From Ahaetulla prasina (lineage: Eukaryota; Chordata; Lepidosauria; Squamata; Colubridae): 64,000 nt of DNA. The stretch is from contig NC_080541.1 in the NCBI RefSeq assembly GCF_028640845.1, positions 2,204,435 through 2,268,434 on the forward strand, given 5' to 3'. This document shows, in pieces, positions 40,748 through 50,433 of the stretch (position 1 is the first letter of the stretch; each line of letters opens with the position of its first letter). The notes under the pieces are model-generated. The model had not been told where the DNA came from, did not search any database, and saw only the letters and a program-made list of their open reading frames with translations. A program made the position numbers and the translations under genes.

Positions 40748-41018
40748 TTGTTTTTTTTAATTTGAATTTATATCCCGCCCTTCTCTGAAGATTCAGGGTG
40801 GCTTACACTACATCAAGCAATAGTCTTCATCCATTTGTATATTATATACAAAGTCAACTTTTATTGCCTCCCCCAACAATCTGGGTCCTCATTTTACCTA
40901 CCTTATAAAGGATGGAAGTCTGAGTCAACCTTGGGCCTGGTGGGACTTGAACCTGCAGTAATTGCAAGCAGCTGTGTTAATAACAGACTGTCTTAGCAGT
41001 CTGAGCCACCAGAGGCCC
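40748..41018 (-). mobile_element. SINE type 2 inside PLE-B
   Basis: The reverse of 37728-37983. The outer PLE-B reads CTAGT before it and TTTAGGTAATGAAACATCTG after it. Confidence 0.8.
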
Positions 41019-41085
41019 GTTTAGGTAATGAAACATCTGTAAGAAAACCACCAAGCCTAGAGAGCACGAGGGGTCCTTTCCCAGC
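41019..41085 (+). mobile_element. PLE-B remainder
   Basis: TAATGAAACATCTGTAAGAA and CACCAAGCCTAGAGAGCACG. Confidence 0.65.
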
Positions 41086-41610
41086 GTTGCAGAGAAAATA
41101 GGCTTTCAGTAACACCTTGAGCAAGGTCCCATCCACATTTTTCCAGGGAAAATGATTTAGGGCAAAGCCCCTTGTGGCCATAAATTAAACAGGATCCCAA
41201 AATTACATGACATTTAAAATTATTTCAAAACGCACTTAAAACCCGAGCCACTCTGAAGATCTGCTTACTCAGGATAAGAACGTGAAGGCTGATGTAAATC
41301 CAATCCATTTCGATTCCATCTTTTGCTACGCCAATGTCTCCTCCCGTGGTGTTGTTCGGCATTTTAAAAAAATTAAAGTTCCGCTCATAAATTCCCTAGT
41401 CAACTTAAAGGCAGAGGGTTTTCACTTATTTCCCAACGCGTAAGTTTTGTAGCCTTGGCATTGCTTGTTTGTTTCTTTTCGACACAAAAAGGGCTCTGCA
41501 CACAACCACGACTTTCTGGTCTATACCACTACAGTTCCTGAAAATGTGCGCAATTGGGGAAGCACACATCTATCCAAATGCATAATTTTGCAAAAATCCA
41601 ACTGCAGAGT
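41086..41610. other. Unique block, candidate conserved non-coding DNA
   Basis: High-complexity sequence with no transposon ends. AT-rich motifs occur between 41190 and 41470. Confidence 0.3.
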
Positions 41611-41616
41611 TGTAAA

Positions 41617-41995
41617 GAATAGAATTGAGTAGAGTAGAGTAGAGTAGAGTAGAGTAGAGTAGAGTAGAGTAGAGTAGAGTAGAATAGAATAGAATAGAAT
41701 AGAATAGAATAGAATAGAATAGAATAGACAGAGTAGAGTAGAGAATATGGAGTAGAGTACAGTAGAATAGACTAGAGAATCTAGAGTAGAGTAGAGTAGA
41801 GTAGAGTAGAGTAGAGTAGAGTAGAGTAGAGTAGAGTAGAATAGAATAGAATAGAATAGAATAGAATAGAATAGAATAGAATAGAATAGACAGAGTAGAG
41901 TAGAGAATATAGAGTAGAGTACAGTAGAATAGACTAGAGAATCTAGAGTACAGTAGAGTAGAGTAGAGTAGAACAGAGCAGAGCAGAGTAGAATA
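41617..41995 (+). repeat. (AGAGT)n/(AGAAT)n with a higher-order duplication
   Basis: A composite unit of (AGAGT)n, (AGAAT)n, ACAGAGTAGAGTAGAGAATA and GACTAGAGAATCTAGAG is present twice (about 41617-41783 and 41784-41948), then a short third start. Confidence 0.9.
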
Positions 41996-42262
41996 GGAAT
42001 TGGAAAGGAACTTGGAGATATTCCAGTCCAGGGGTCTCCAACCTTGACAACTTTAAGACTTGTGGACTTCAACTCCCAAATTCCTCAGTCAGCTTTGCTG
42101 GCTGAGGAATTCTGGGAGTTGAAGTCCACAAGTCTTAAAGTTGCAAAGATTGGAGACCCCTGCTCTAAAGCTTTGCTGGCTGAGGAATTCTGGGATTTGA
42201 AGTTCACAAATCTTAAAGTTGCCAAGGTTGGAGACCCCTGTTCTAGTCCAACCCCTGCTTAG
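41996..42262 (-). mobile_element. CR1 LINE 3' end interrupted by a hAT palindrome
   Basis: GGAATTGGAAAGGAACTTGG on the left and TTCTAGTCCAACCCCTGC on the right of 42029-42240. Confidence 0.75.
42029..42240. mobile_element. hAT palindrome, one full copy plus an extra right arm
   Basis: Full palindrome 42029-42162, then CTCTAAAG, then a second right arm 42171-42240. Flanks TTCCAGTC (42021-42028) and TTCTAGTC (42241-42248), 7 of 8. Confidence 0.85.
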
Positions 42263-42352
42263 GTGTCATTTGTGACTTTCCCAACCAGATTCCAACAAAC
42301 GAAGACAATGGGGGAAGCCAGATTCACTTAACAACCGTATTCCTAACTTAAC
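42263..42352 (+). mobile_element. mariner-like MITE fragment
   Basis: GGGGGAAGCCAGATTCACTT, AACAACCGTATTCCTAACTT. Confidence 0.55.
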
Positions 42353-42770
42353 AACCTGGAAGGGACCTTGGAGGTCCTCTAGTCCAGCCACCTGCTCACA
42401 CAGGAGAACCTACACTATTTCAGACGAGTGACTGTCTAGACTCTTCTTAAAAACTTCCAGTGATGGTACATCCACACCTTCTGGTGGCAAGCTGTTCCAC
42501 TGGTTAATTGTCCTCACTGTTAGGAAGTTTCTCCTTAATTCTAGGCTGTTTCTCTCTCTGATCAATTTCCAGCCATTGTTTCTTGTCCTGCCTTAAGGTG
42601 CTTTGGAGAATGATTTGATCCCCTCTTCTTTGTGGCAGCCCCTCTGGAATACCGATGTCACCCATAATTCTTCTTTTCTTCAGACAACCAAACCCAAATC
42701 CTTCAGCCGTTCTTCCTATGTTTTAGTCTCCAGGCCTTGGAAGAAGAGGCAAATATGCAAATCGGACCCA
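42353..42770 (-). mobile_element. CR1 LINE fragment
   Basis: GGAAGGGACCTTGGAGGTCC to TTCTTCCTATGTTTTAGTCT (plus reading). Confidence 0.8.
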
Positions 42771-43254
42771 ACTAAAATTATGTTCAGTCAAATGAGAATT
42801 TCAGCAACATTGACCCCTTTGTGGGCTGCTTAATAATTTGCCATTTCTTGTCTGCTGAACCTCTCTGCAGAAGAACATTTCAAGCTCTTCGCAATCCATT
42901 TGCCTCTTCACTACCATGGATAATTCGATGTCGTTTACACTCTTCGATTTCCTCACCTTTCAGCCTTAATTCCAGAATTGAATCGTCTGGTTCTGGCCCA
43001 GATAATTCCTGAGGATCCCATTGCTCCATCCCTGAGCAGTTTTGACCGTTTCCTTTGACTCTTTTTTTGTGGAGTTTAACCAGATAGTGAGCCGTAGTAA
43101 AATCCATCTTATTTGCTAAGTTTAACCTTTGATGAATGACTTTTTTTCCAAAAGTTTTGGGGAGAACACCTTGAGTGTAAAGTCTACCTGATTGATGGTG
43201 GCTATGCCTGTTGAAACATTTCTGAAGGCTTCATGAAATACTTCTGGTCACACA
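42771..43254. other. Unique sequence
   Basis: A 75-codon minus frame (42880-43107) is acidic and may be chance. No domain recognised. Confidence 0.25.
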
Positions 43255-43259
43255 GAATT

Positions 43260-43844
43260 TGTTGTGGTCCGCCAGCAGCCTGTGGAACTGGCAACGGAAT
43301 CAGACAGCGATGAGGCTGAGGTGGGGCCAGAGCCATCGGGGAGTGAGGTGCAGACTCCAGAGCCTCCAGAGACTGATAGTAGTGAGGCAGAGGAACAGGA
43401 GGAGCCTGTTCCTAGTACACACATGAGAAGAGTTGCCAGAAGGCAAGTACAAAAAAAAAGAGCTGAAGCAAAGAGGACAACTCAGGAGTAGGGCCAAGAG
43501 ATGATTGGCTCCTCCCATAAGGCTTAAAACAGACCAACAACGGTGTTTGAGCTTTGCCGGAAAACAACGTTGGTAGCTTCGTCTTCTGTTTCGTCTTCTG
43601 CTTCGTCTACGTCTTGCATTTATTTTTGTGACTTCTGAATGCTTGCCAAGAAAGGCCTTTGGCAGTTTGCCTAATTGGACCAAGGTTTGCGATAGGACTG
43701 AGGAATTTGTTTTGGGAGGAATTTGTTTTAATTTGAGTTGAACTATGCTGGGAATGAAGTAATTCTCAGCTATTCAAATAAAGTTTATTTGGCTTTTTTC
43801 ACGGACCGAGTTTCCTACTACCTACTTGGGCCTGGGTCACAACA
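43260..43844 (+). mobile_element. Solo LTR, family LTR-3 (585 bp)
   Basis: TGTTGTGGTCCGCCAGCAGC at left, CTGGGTCACAACA at right. Perfect 5-bp duplication GAATT at 43255-43259 and 43845-43849. Poly(A) signal AATAAA at 43777-43782. A 75-codon acidic frame with a basic end (43264-43491) occupies its first half. Confidence 0.9.
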
Positions 43845-43849
43845 GAATT

Positions 43850-43990
43850 AGTCCTCAACTTACAGCCATTCCTTTAGTGACCATTCAAAGTTACTACAGT
43901 ACTTATGACAGTTTTTCACACTTACGACCGTCGTAGCATCTCCACGGTCATGTGATCAAAATTCAGATCAATACATTGTTGTTTTTTTAA
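43850..43990 (+). mobile_element. mariner-like MITE, left-end fragment
   Basis: AGTCCTCAACTTACAGCC, GTGACCATTCAAAGTTACTA, CATGTGATCAAAATTCAGA. Confidence 0.6.
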
Positions 43991-44529
43991 TCCAGGATCA
44001 GTCTCTGGCATGCTGCTGCTTAAAAACCAAATTTCAGCTCTTGAGATGCTCTCATATCTTACGTTCCTTCAGCTTCTTGCAAACACTGAAGGAAACCCTT
44101 GAATTGCTAAGGTCCCAGGCCTGTTGTTTCCTTCAGCTATTAGTTTGTGGTCAACTCCGATGCTATTATACCCACCAAGCAGCCAAGCTTGATCTTCCAT
44201 TAGCCTGCAAGGGAAATCGGCACTGCCCAGCCACAAAACCACAGTCAACCCACGCCTGGCATTCAGATGATGTTGCCATGGGGAAGAACCTAAGATTTGC
44301 TGACCGCATTGTTGAGCAAATCTTTCCACAAAGAGCTGGGGGCATTCCTCTTGTGGTCGTGTTTGTTTCATAAAGTTCTTCCTTGGGAGACATTCTCAGT
44401 TCTACACAGATCTGGAGACCGCTGGTCTTTCCAACTTAATCTTTCAGTCTCTGGCATCTCCACTAAAGATATAAAAACACAGAAGGATTCTCCACGGACA
44501 GATTCCCATAAACCTGAAACTCTAAAGAC
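43991..44529. other. Unassigned sequence
   Basis: Several frames of about 100 codons without domains. Probably old repeat or intergenic DNA. Confidence 0.25.
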
Positions 44530-44825
44530 TTGCTGGGTAAAGGAGGGGTCCCAAGCTATTCTCCAAGGCCAGACAAGGAATAATGGATGGAAACTGACCA
44601 AGGAGAGATTCAACCTGGAAATAAGGAGACATTTCCTGACAGTGAGACCCATCAACCCGTGGAACAGAAGTTGCCTTCAGAAGTTGTAGGAGCTTCATCA
44701 CTGGAGGCTTTCAAGAAGAGACTGGACTGCCATTGGTCAGAAATGGTGTAGGGTCTCCTGCTTGGGTAGGGGGGTTGGACTAGACGACCTACAAGGTCCC
44801 TTCCAATTCTTCTGTGATTCTATAA
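44530..44825 (+). mobile_element. CR1 LINE 3' fragment
   Basis: AATAATGGATGGAAACTGAC to GGTTGGACTAGACGACCTAC. Confidence 0.8.
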
Positions 44826-44919
44826 TCTGAATGGTGAAGCTATGGGTGCTTTATCACTGGAGGCCTTCAAGAAAAGATTGGATCCTATTTCTCTGGGGTG
44901 TTTTTGGGTAGAGGTGTTC

Positions 44920-45110
44920 AAGACTTGGGAACTTATACACTTATTGCCTTATACACTGTAAGCCGCCCTGAGTCTTCGGAGAAGGGCGGGGTATAAATGT
45001 AAACAAAAAAAAAAAAAAACAAAACTTCAAGACCTGTGGGATTCAGCTCCCAGAATTCCCCAGCTGGTATGGTCTACAAGTCTTAAAATTCCCAAGGTTG
45101 GTTGGACACC
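44920..45110. mobile_element. Decayed palindromic MITE with a SINE tail inserted
   Basis: GGTGTTCAAGACTTGGGAAC, then a SINE type 2 tail (GTAAGCCGCCCTGAGTCTTC, A-rich, 44945-45025), then CTTCAAGACCTGTGGGATTC and CCCAAGGTTGGTTGGACACC. Confidence 0.55.
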
Positions 45111-45119
45111 CCTAATATA

Positions 45120-45298
45120 GGGACTTCTATGCAAGTGGTTGTGTGCATAATTTTGTATTTATTTGTTTATTTTTTGGTCATGTTTATGTAGTGTATATTG
45201 GAGGCGGGGACTCTTTGGTAGCTGTATGCAGTGACATTTCATTTTAATGCATGCCGATTAGTGTACATTTAAAATGACAATAAAGTTACTCTAAGTCT
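45120..45298 (+). mobile_element. LINE-Y (unclassified non-LTR) 3' UTR
   Basis: GTGTATATTGGAGGCGGGGA to GACAATAAAGTTACTCTAAG. The same 3' end occurs reversed at 45718 and 47040. Confidence 0.6.
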
Positions 45299-45365
45299 TC
45301 TGTTTGAGCAAGGGGTGGACTAGAAGACCTCCAAGGTCCCTTCCAACTTTTTACAATCCTCTGTG
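45299..45365 (+). mobile_element. CR1 LINE 3' fragment
   Basis: GGGGTGGACTAGAAGACCTC, CAAGGTCCCTTCCAACTTT. Confidence 0.7.
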
Positions 45366-45717
45366 TGACAATCCACAGGTTGTTCACAAAAAGGGTTTGA
45401 TCCAATGACCTCCAAAGTCCAGCCTATTACTCTATGTCCTCTATTCCCTGGATTCTCACTGTGCACACACAACGTCTGGTTTTTCTAAAAATTGGACTGA
45501 AAACCGAGGAATTTTGCAGATGGATTCCCCCCCCTTCCCAACTCCAGATCTCACTGGGTGAGTCCACCTGACGTCCCACAGTTTGCTGGCAATATTTTAT
45601 ACTCTCCATATTTTTTCAGATAAAACACCTTAGGTAAGGTCGAAAAATAAGAGCAGTCAAAGCTCACCCCATCCCAGAAGAGAACGATAATATCCTTCAT
45701 GAAAGGTCCATGTGTGA
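45366..45717. other. Unassigned sequence
   Basis: Nothing recognised. Confidence 0.2.
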
Positions 45718-46035
45718 TGGGACTTAGAATAACTTTATTGTCACGTTGAATGTACATTAATTGGGATAAGTTAAAATGAAATTTCACTGCATGCAGCTCT
45801 CAAAGGGTCACCACCTCCAATATACACTACAGAACCATGACAGAATAAATAAATACGAAATTATGCATATACCCACATATATTATATGACACAGATAAAA
45901 CGACATAGTATCTAATTCTATACATGTATAAGGCAAGAAAAGCGGATCTTGCAAGTTTACCAGATGGATGGTATCGGGAACAAAGCTGTTCCAGAATTTG
46001 GCAGTCCGGCTAGATGATAGATTATGTCTGTCTGG
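45718..46035 (-). mobile_element. LINE-Y 3' end
   Basis: GACTTAGAATAACTTTATTG at its 3' end (plus reading). Upstream, the reverse strand reads a decayed ORF end shared with 47040-47440. Confidence 0.6.
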
Positions 46036-46043
46036 ATGGATAG

Positions 46044-46051
46044 ATAGATAG

Positions 46052-46111
<60 letters not shown>

Positions 46112-46112
46112 G
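46044..46112 (+). repeat. GATA then (ATA)n microsatellite
   Basis: Three GATA units and about 19 ATA units at the tail of the minus-strand L2. Confidence 0.9.
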
Positions 46113-46926
46113 TTTTATTTATAGACCGCCCTTCTCCCGAAGGACTCAGGGCGGTGTACAGCCACAAGTAAAATACAGAAAGAAAACAACAATACAAAAC
46201 TAAAAACACCCTTAAAAACCTATTTAATTTGGCTACTTATAGATAAAAAATAATCCCACTAAAATTTACTAAAAATTTTTAAAACCCATCAATTTAATAA
46301 TATAAAATTTAAGCGAGTCCAGCAAGACGAAATAAGTAGGTTTTGAGTTCGCGGCGGAAGATCCTAAGGTCAGGTATTTGTCTGAGTCCAGGGGGAAGTT
46401 CGTTCCATAGGGTAGGAGCCGCCACAGAGAAGGCCCTCCCCCTGGGGGCCGCCAGCTGACATTGCTTGGCTGACGGCACCCTGAGGAGCCCCTCTGTGAG
46501 AGCGCACCGGTCGTTGGGAGATAGACGTTGGCAGTAGACGGTCCCATAGGTATCCTGGTCCTAAGCCATGGAGCGCTTTAAAGGTAGTAACTAACACCTT
46601 GAAGCGCACCCGGAAGACAACAGGCAGCCAGTGCAGACTGCGCAGGATAGGTGTTACATGGGAGCTCCGAACGGCTCCCTCAATAACCCGCGCAGCCGCA
46701 TTCTGGACTAGCTGGAGTCTCCGGGTGCTCTTCAAGAGGAGCCCCATGTAGAGAGCATTGCAATAGTCCAGACGAGAGGTAACGAGAGCATGAGTATGCA
46801 TAGGGCATCCCGGTCCAGGAAGGGGCGCAACTGGCGGATCAGGCAAACCTGAAAGAAAGCTCTCCTGGAGACGGCTGTCAAATGGTCTTCGAAAGACAGC
46901 CGCCCATCCAGGAGCACGCCCAAGTT
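46113..46926 (-). mobile_element. L2-clade LINE, longest reverse-transcriptase remnant
   Basis: The minus strand reads GVLLDGRLSFEDHLTAVSRR, SRLDYCNALYMG, TRRLQLVQNAAARVIEGA, ILRSLHWLPV, FKALHGLGPGYL and APQGAVSQAMSAG, with frameshifts near 46380 and 46800. The 3' end is GCCCTGAGTCCTTCGGGAGA. The catalytic palm is absent. Paralogues lie at 845, 1840 and 47831. Confidence 0.85.
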
Positions 46927-47039
46927 GATAGATAGATAGATAATAGACAGACAGATATGACAGTAATAGAATGAAAGAGAGATTGAGAGTGGGAAAGGGA
47001 AAGATGGATGGAGGATGAATAGAAGATAGACAGATAGCT
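46927..47039 (+). repeat. Degenerate GATA/GACA
   Basis: GATAGATAGATAGATAATAG, then GACAGACAGATATGACAG and further imperfect units. Confidence 0.75.
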
Positions 47040-47440
47040 AGACTTAGAATAACTTTATTGTCACTTTGAATGTACATTAATTGGGATAAGTTAAAATGAA
47101 ATTTTGTTGCATGCAGCTCTCAAAGGATCACCACCTCCAATATACACTGCATGAACATGACAAAATAAATAAATACATACATACATAATTATGCATGTAC
47201 ACAAATATATTATGTGACACAGAGAAAGAACCCAGTCGAGTTTGGTTGAACGCATGTACATGGGGAGAAAAACCAATCTTGCAGGTTTCCCAGACGGAGG
47301 CCCCAGGGAACAAAGTGGTTACAGAATGTGGAAGTCCTGCCAGAAATACTTTGAAACCTCCTCCCGGAAGGGAGCAACAGAAACAGACCGTGAAGGGGGT
47401 GTGTGGGGTCTCTAACAATGCTTCAAGCTCATCCTGAACA
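47040..47440 (-). mobile_element. LINE-Y 3' end
   Basis: Plus reading GACTTAGAATAACTTTATTG, TTGGGATAAGTTAAAATGAA. The reverse strand reads SLPGGGFKVFLAGLPHS. Confidence 0.6.
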
Positions 47441-47594
47441 ACAGGAAGGGAGCTTCCTCTATCCTAAAATATCAGCAAATCAGGAGAAGAAATTGAGAGG
47501 TGTGATCTCAAAATGATCGTGTTTCCGTCCATCCCTTGCCTGAGTCCTTGAAGGCAGGACAAGAAGCAATGGATGGAAACTAATCAAGGAGAGA
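47441..47594. other. Short CR1 piece in unassigned sequence
   Basis: GGCAGGACAAGAAGCAATGG at 47553 is CR1 text. The rest is not recognised. Confidence 0.35.
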
Positions 47595-47830
47595 ACCAGA
47601 CGGAGCTTCCATACAACACATTCCAACAAAATGGATCTCCACGCAACTATCAAAAAGCCTCTGACTACACAACCCAATACAGCACAACCAACACAAACTC
47701 TAAAAAGAATGACACTGCCATTCACTATGAATATCTCAGAAAGCACAAATACACTCCTATAACCACATGGAAGCCGGCGTAGCATACAGGCCAACTGAAG
47801 GCCTTCAAAACTTCCTAAGCAGACCCAAAA
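47595..47830 (+). pseudogene. Penelope-like ORF remnant, linker before the endonuclease
   Basis: The end reads VAYRPTEGLQNFLSRPKK, which fits the linker between the reverse transcriptase and the GIY-YIG domain of Penelope-like elements (usual form: R-P-K-D). The same ORF continues after the L2 at 48606. Frames are broken and no reverse-transcriptase core is in the window. Confidence 0.6.
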
Positions 47831-48605
47831 AGACCATTTGATGGCCGTCTCCAGGAGGGCCTTTCACCAGGTTCGCCTGGTTCATCAGTTGCGCTCCTTC
47901 CTTGATCAGGATGCCTTATGCACAGTCACTCATGCCCTTGTTACCTCCCGCTTGGATTATTGTAATGCTCTCTACATGGGGCTCCCCTTGAGGTGCACCC
48001 GGAGGCTTCAGTTAGTCCAGAACGCAGCTGCGCGGGTGATAGAGGGAGCTTCACGTACCTGTGGTCTTTCGGGTGCACTTTAAGGTTTTGGTCACTACCT
48101 TTAAAGCGCTCCATGGCTTAGGGCCTGGGTACTTACGGGACCGCCTGCTGTTACCGCATGCCTCCCACCGACCCGTACGTTCACACAGAGAGGGACTTCT
48201 CAGGGTGCCGTCCGCCAAACAATATCGGCTGGCGGCCCCCAGGGGAAGATCCTTCTCTCTGGGGGCTCCTACCCTCTGGAACGAACTTCCCCCTGGTTTA
48301 CGCCAAATACCTGACCTTCGGACCTTTCGCCGCGAATTGAAAACACATCTATTTATTCGCGCGGGGCTGGCTTAAATTTTATTGGGTTTTTATTGGGTTT
48401 TTTAAATTTTTATTATGAATTTTAATGGGTTTTTTAGTTTTATATGTTTTAAAGTCTTAGGCCAATGGTGTAATAAGTTTTTTAATTCGGGTTTTAATTG
48501 TATATTGTATTGTTTGTTTTATTTTGGCTGTACACCGCCCTGAGTCCTTCGGGAGAAGGGCGGTATAAAAATCAAATAAATAAATAAATAAATAATAATA
48601 ATAAT
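47831..48605 (+). mobile_element. L2-clade LINE inserted in the Penelope ORF
   Basis: VSRRAFHQVRLVHQL, THALVTSRLDYCNALYMG and LQLVQNAAARVIEGAS, a frameshift near 48055, then VFRVHFKVLVTTFKALHG and REGLLRVPSAKQ to the stop. The tail is GCCCTGAGTCCTTCGGGAGA with (AAATA)n/(ATA)n. Confidence 0.85.
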
Positions 48606-49175
48606 TAAAAAAACCCCAACTACCCCAGAAGGGAAAAGAGGAGTCATCCATTCTACAACACGCAATGTAAGAACTGCAACAACCCCCTAGATAGGAGAGG
48701 CAGGCAGAAGGCTGGCAGAAGGCATCCACGAACGCCCTCCGGCAGTCAGAAGACATGATGAAAATCCTTTGCTTTCACAACATGGAGACAGATTTAACCC
48801 TAGTTTCAATGGGGGAAATGTGACCATCCTAGACCAGGCCAAGTCCCAAAACGCCAGGGAAGGTGGAGAAGCCTGGCACTGTGACCGATCAGCCATCCAG
48901 AGGCACAGAGACACGAACGACGTCTATGGACTACGCAAAAGAGACCCTCGACCAGCCCCAAAGAGGACAAAAAGGACCCCGGCACCTCCCCACCAGCCAC
49001 CAGCACCCACATCAGCAGAGATCAACTCCAAGGTTCACCTCAAGTCAACCCCACCCCAATGAAGAAACTGCCAAAGGAGCCAACACCAAACAGCCCAACC
49101 CAAGACTCTCTAAGACCACCTCCGCCAACACTGACAGCACAAGCCACCAGAATATAAACTGACATCTTTACAAGC
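48606..49175 (+). pseudogene. Penelope-like ORF remnant, GIY-YIG endonuclease and C-terminus
   Basis: One frame gives FYNTQCKNCNNP, another IGEAGRRLAEGIHERPPAV, matching the two halves of a GIY-YIG endonuclease (Y...C..C, then YIG.TGR.L..RI.EH..AV) with a frameshift and a stop between. It continues as VTILDQAKSQNAREGGEAWH and AIQRHRDTNDVYGL, typical of the Penelope C-terminus, then a P/K-rich tail. Inactive. PLE-B follows within 10 bp. Confidence 0.7.
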
Positions 49176-49430
49176 ACTGATGCTGTTACCTAGTTGGGTC
49201 ATGAAATGCCTGCAAGAAAACAAGCAAGCTCAGAGAGCACCAAGGACCCCACAATCCTCCTCTTCCTCCTCCTCCTTCTCTTCCCGCTCTTCTTTCTCCT
49301 CCTCCTTTATCTCCTCCTCCTCTCCACACACCCCACTCCTTCTAGGGCTGATGCTGTTAGCTAGTTCGGTAATGAAATGTCTGCAAGAAAGCTACCAAGC
49401 TCAGAGTGCAGCTAGGATCCCTAATGGCTA
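49168..49430 (+). mobile_element. PLE-B tail, two units, behind the Penelope ORF
   Basis: CACTGATGCTGTTACCTAGT at 49175 and GGGCTGATGCTGTTAGCTAG at 49347. The GAAAC box has become GAAATG in both. A CTC/CCT triplet run lies between. Confidence 0.7.
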
Positions 49431-49464
49431 CCTCCGAGTTAGAAATATTCTCCTTTATTAGACA

Positions 49465-49720
49465 AGAATAACAGAGTTGGAAGGGACCTTAGAGGTCATC
49501 TAGTCCAGGGGTCTCCAACCTTTGGAGCCTTTGCTGGCTGAGGGACTCTGGGAGTTGAAGTCCACAAGTCTTAAAGGGACCAAGGTTGGAGACCCCTGTT
49601 CTAGTCCAACCCCCTGCTCAGGCAGGAAAATACCTTCCAAATCTATTATTCTGTTATTTTGAAAGGGAGATTGGACTAGAAAACCCCAAAAGGTCCCTTC
49701 CAGCTTTATTATTCTTCATT
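49465..49720 (-). mobile_element. CR1 LINE 3' end interrupted by a hAT palindrome
   Basis: AGAATAACAGAGTTGGAAGG to ATCTAGTC, then TTCTAGTCCAACCCCCTGCT from 49599. A second CR1 3' piece follows at 49645-49715. Confidence 0.8.
49506..49598. mobile_element. hAT palindromic MITE, left arm shortened
   Basis: CAGGGGTCTCCAACCTTTGG to CCAAGGTTGGAGACCCCTG. Flanks ATCTAGTC (49498-49505) and TTCTAGTC (49599-49606), 7 of 8. Confidence 0.85.
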
Positions 49721-50384
49721 CCAAATTCAATTTCCACCTCAGCAAAGACAAAATGGCTTAACTTGGCTACTCAGCCTGCAATGTCAGGTGAACCTAGGCA
49801 TTGAGGAGGGCACTCAGAAGTGAGGTGACCCCTCAGATCAATTTGGGTGGCTGATGTTTCAAGGTGGCCTCCCTTCCTGCACAGATGACCAGGAATCCAT
49901 AAAACACGGGTGGCCCCCGGTCCCTCAGCCTGTCCAGAAATGGGGAAGGGGGACATACTTCATCTCAGCTTCGATGCCCTCGTATTGCCCTTCAGTCTCC
50001 TCCAGTCTCAATAAACCTGGCTAATTAGCGTCCTAACCACTCAATTAATTAGGCCCTACACTTAATTATGACAAACTACATTATCTGAATCGGCCCCGAG
50101 TCCAATGGACATTAGCGTTGGGTTATGTTCGGTAACAATTTGATTTGAGAGGGAGTTTATTGACCAGAAAAGACATATGATGAGATTAAAATAATCAGTA
50201 GAACCAGCTCGGAGCTATTGGCTTGTCGGAGCTGAGGGCTTGGGTTATAGAGGCAGGGAGTCTGATCAAATTAGCTGCTTCATTCTCATTATTAAGAGCA
50301 CGGCGAAAGCCCGAGCGAGATTGGCAGGGAAGGGAAGGCAGGACAGCTGAGCTGGGCAGGGGGGCAGATCAGAAAGCGAGGAGA
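49721..50384. other. Unique block, best conserved non-coding candidate
   Basis: 49985-50290 is free of repeats and dense in homeodomain-like cores (GGCTAATTAGCG, TCAATTAATTAGGCC, CACTTAATTATGAC). No coding frame. Confidence 0.35.
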
Positions 50385-50433
50385 GAGGGGTGAAATCCAG
50401 CAGGTTCTGGCAGGTTCTGGAGAACCAGTAGTG

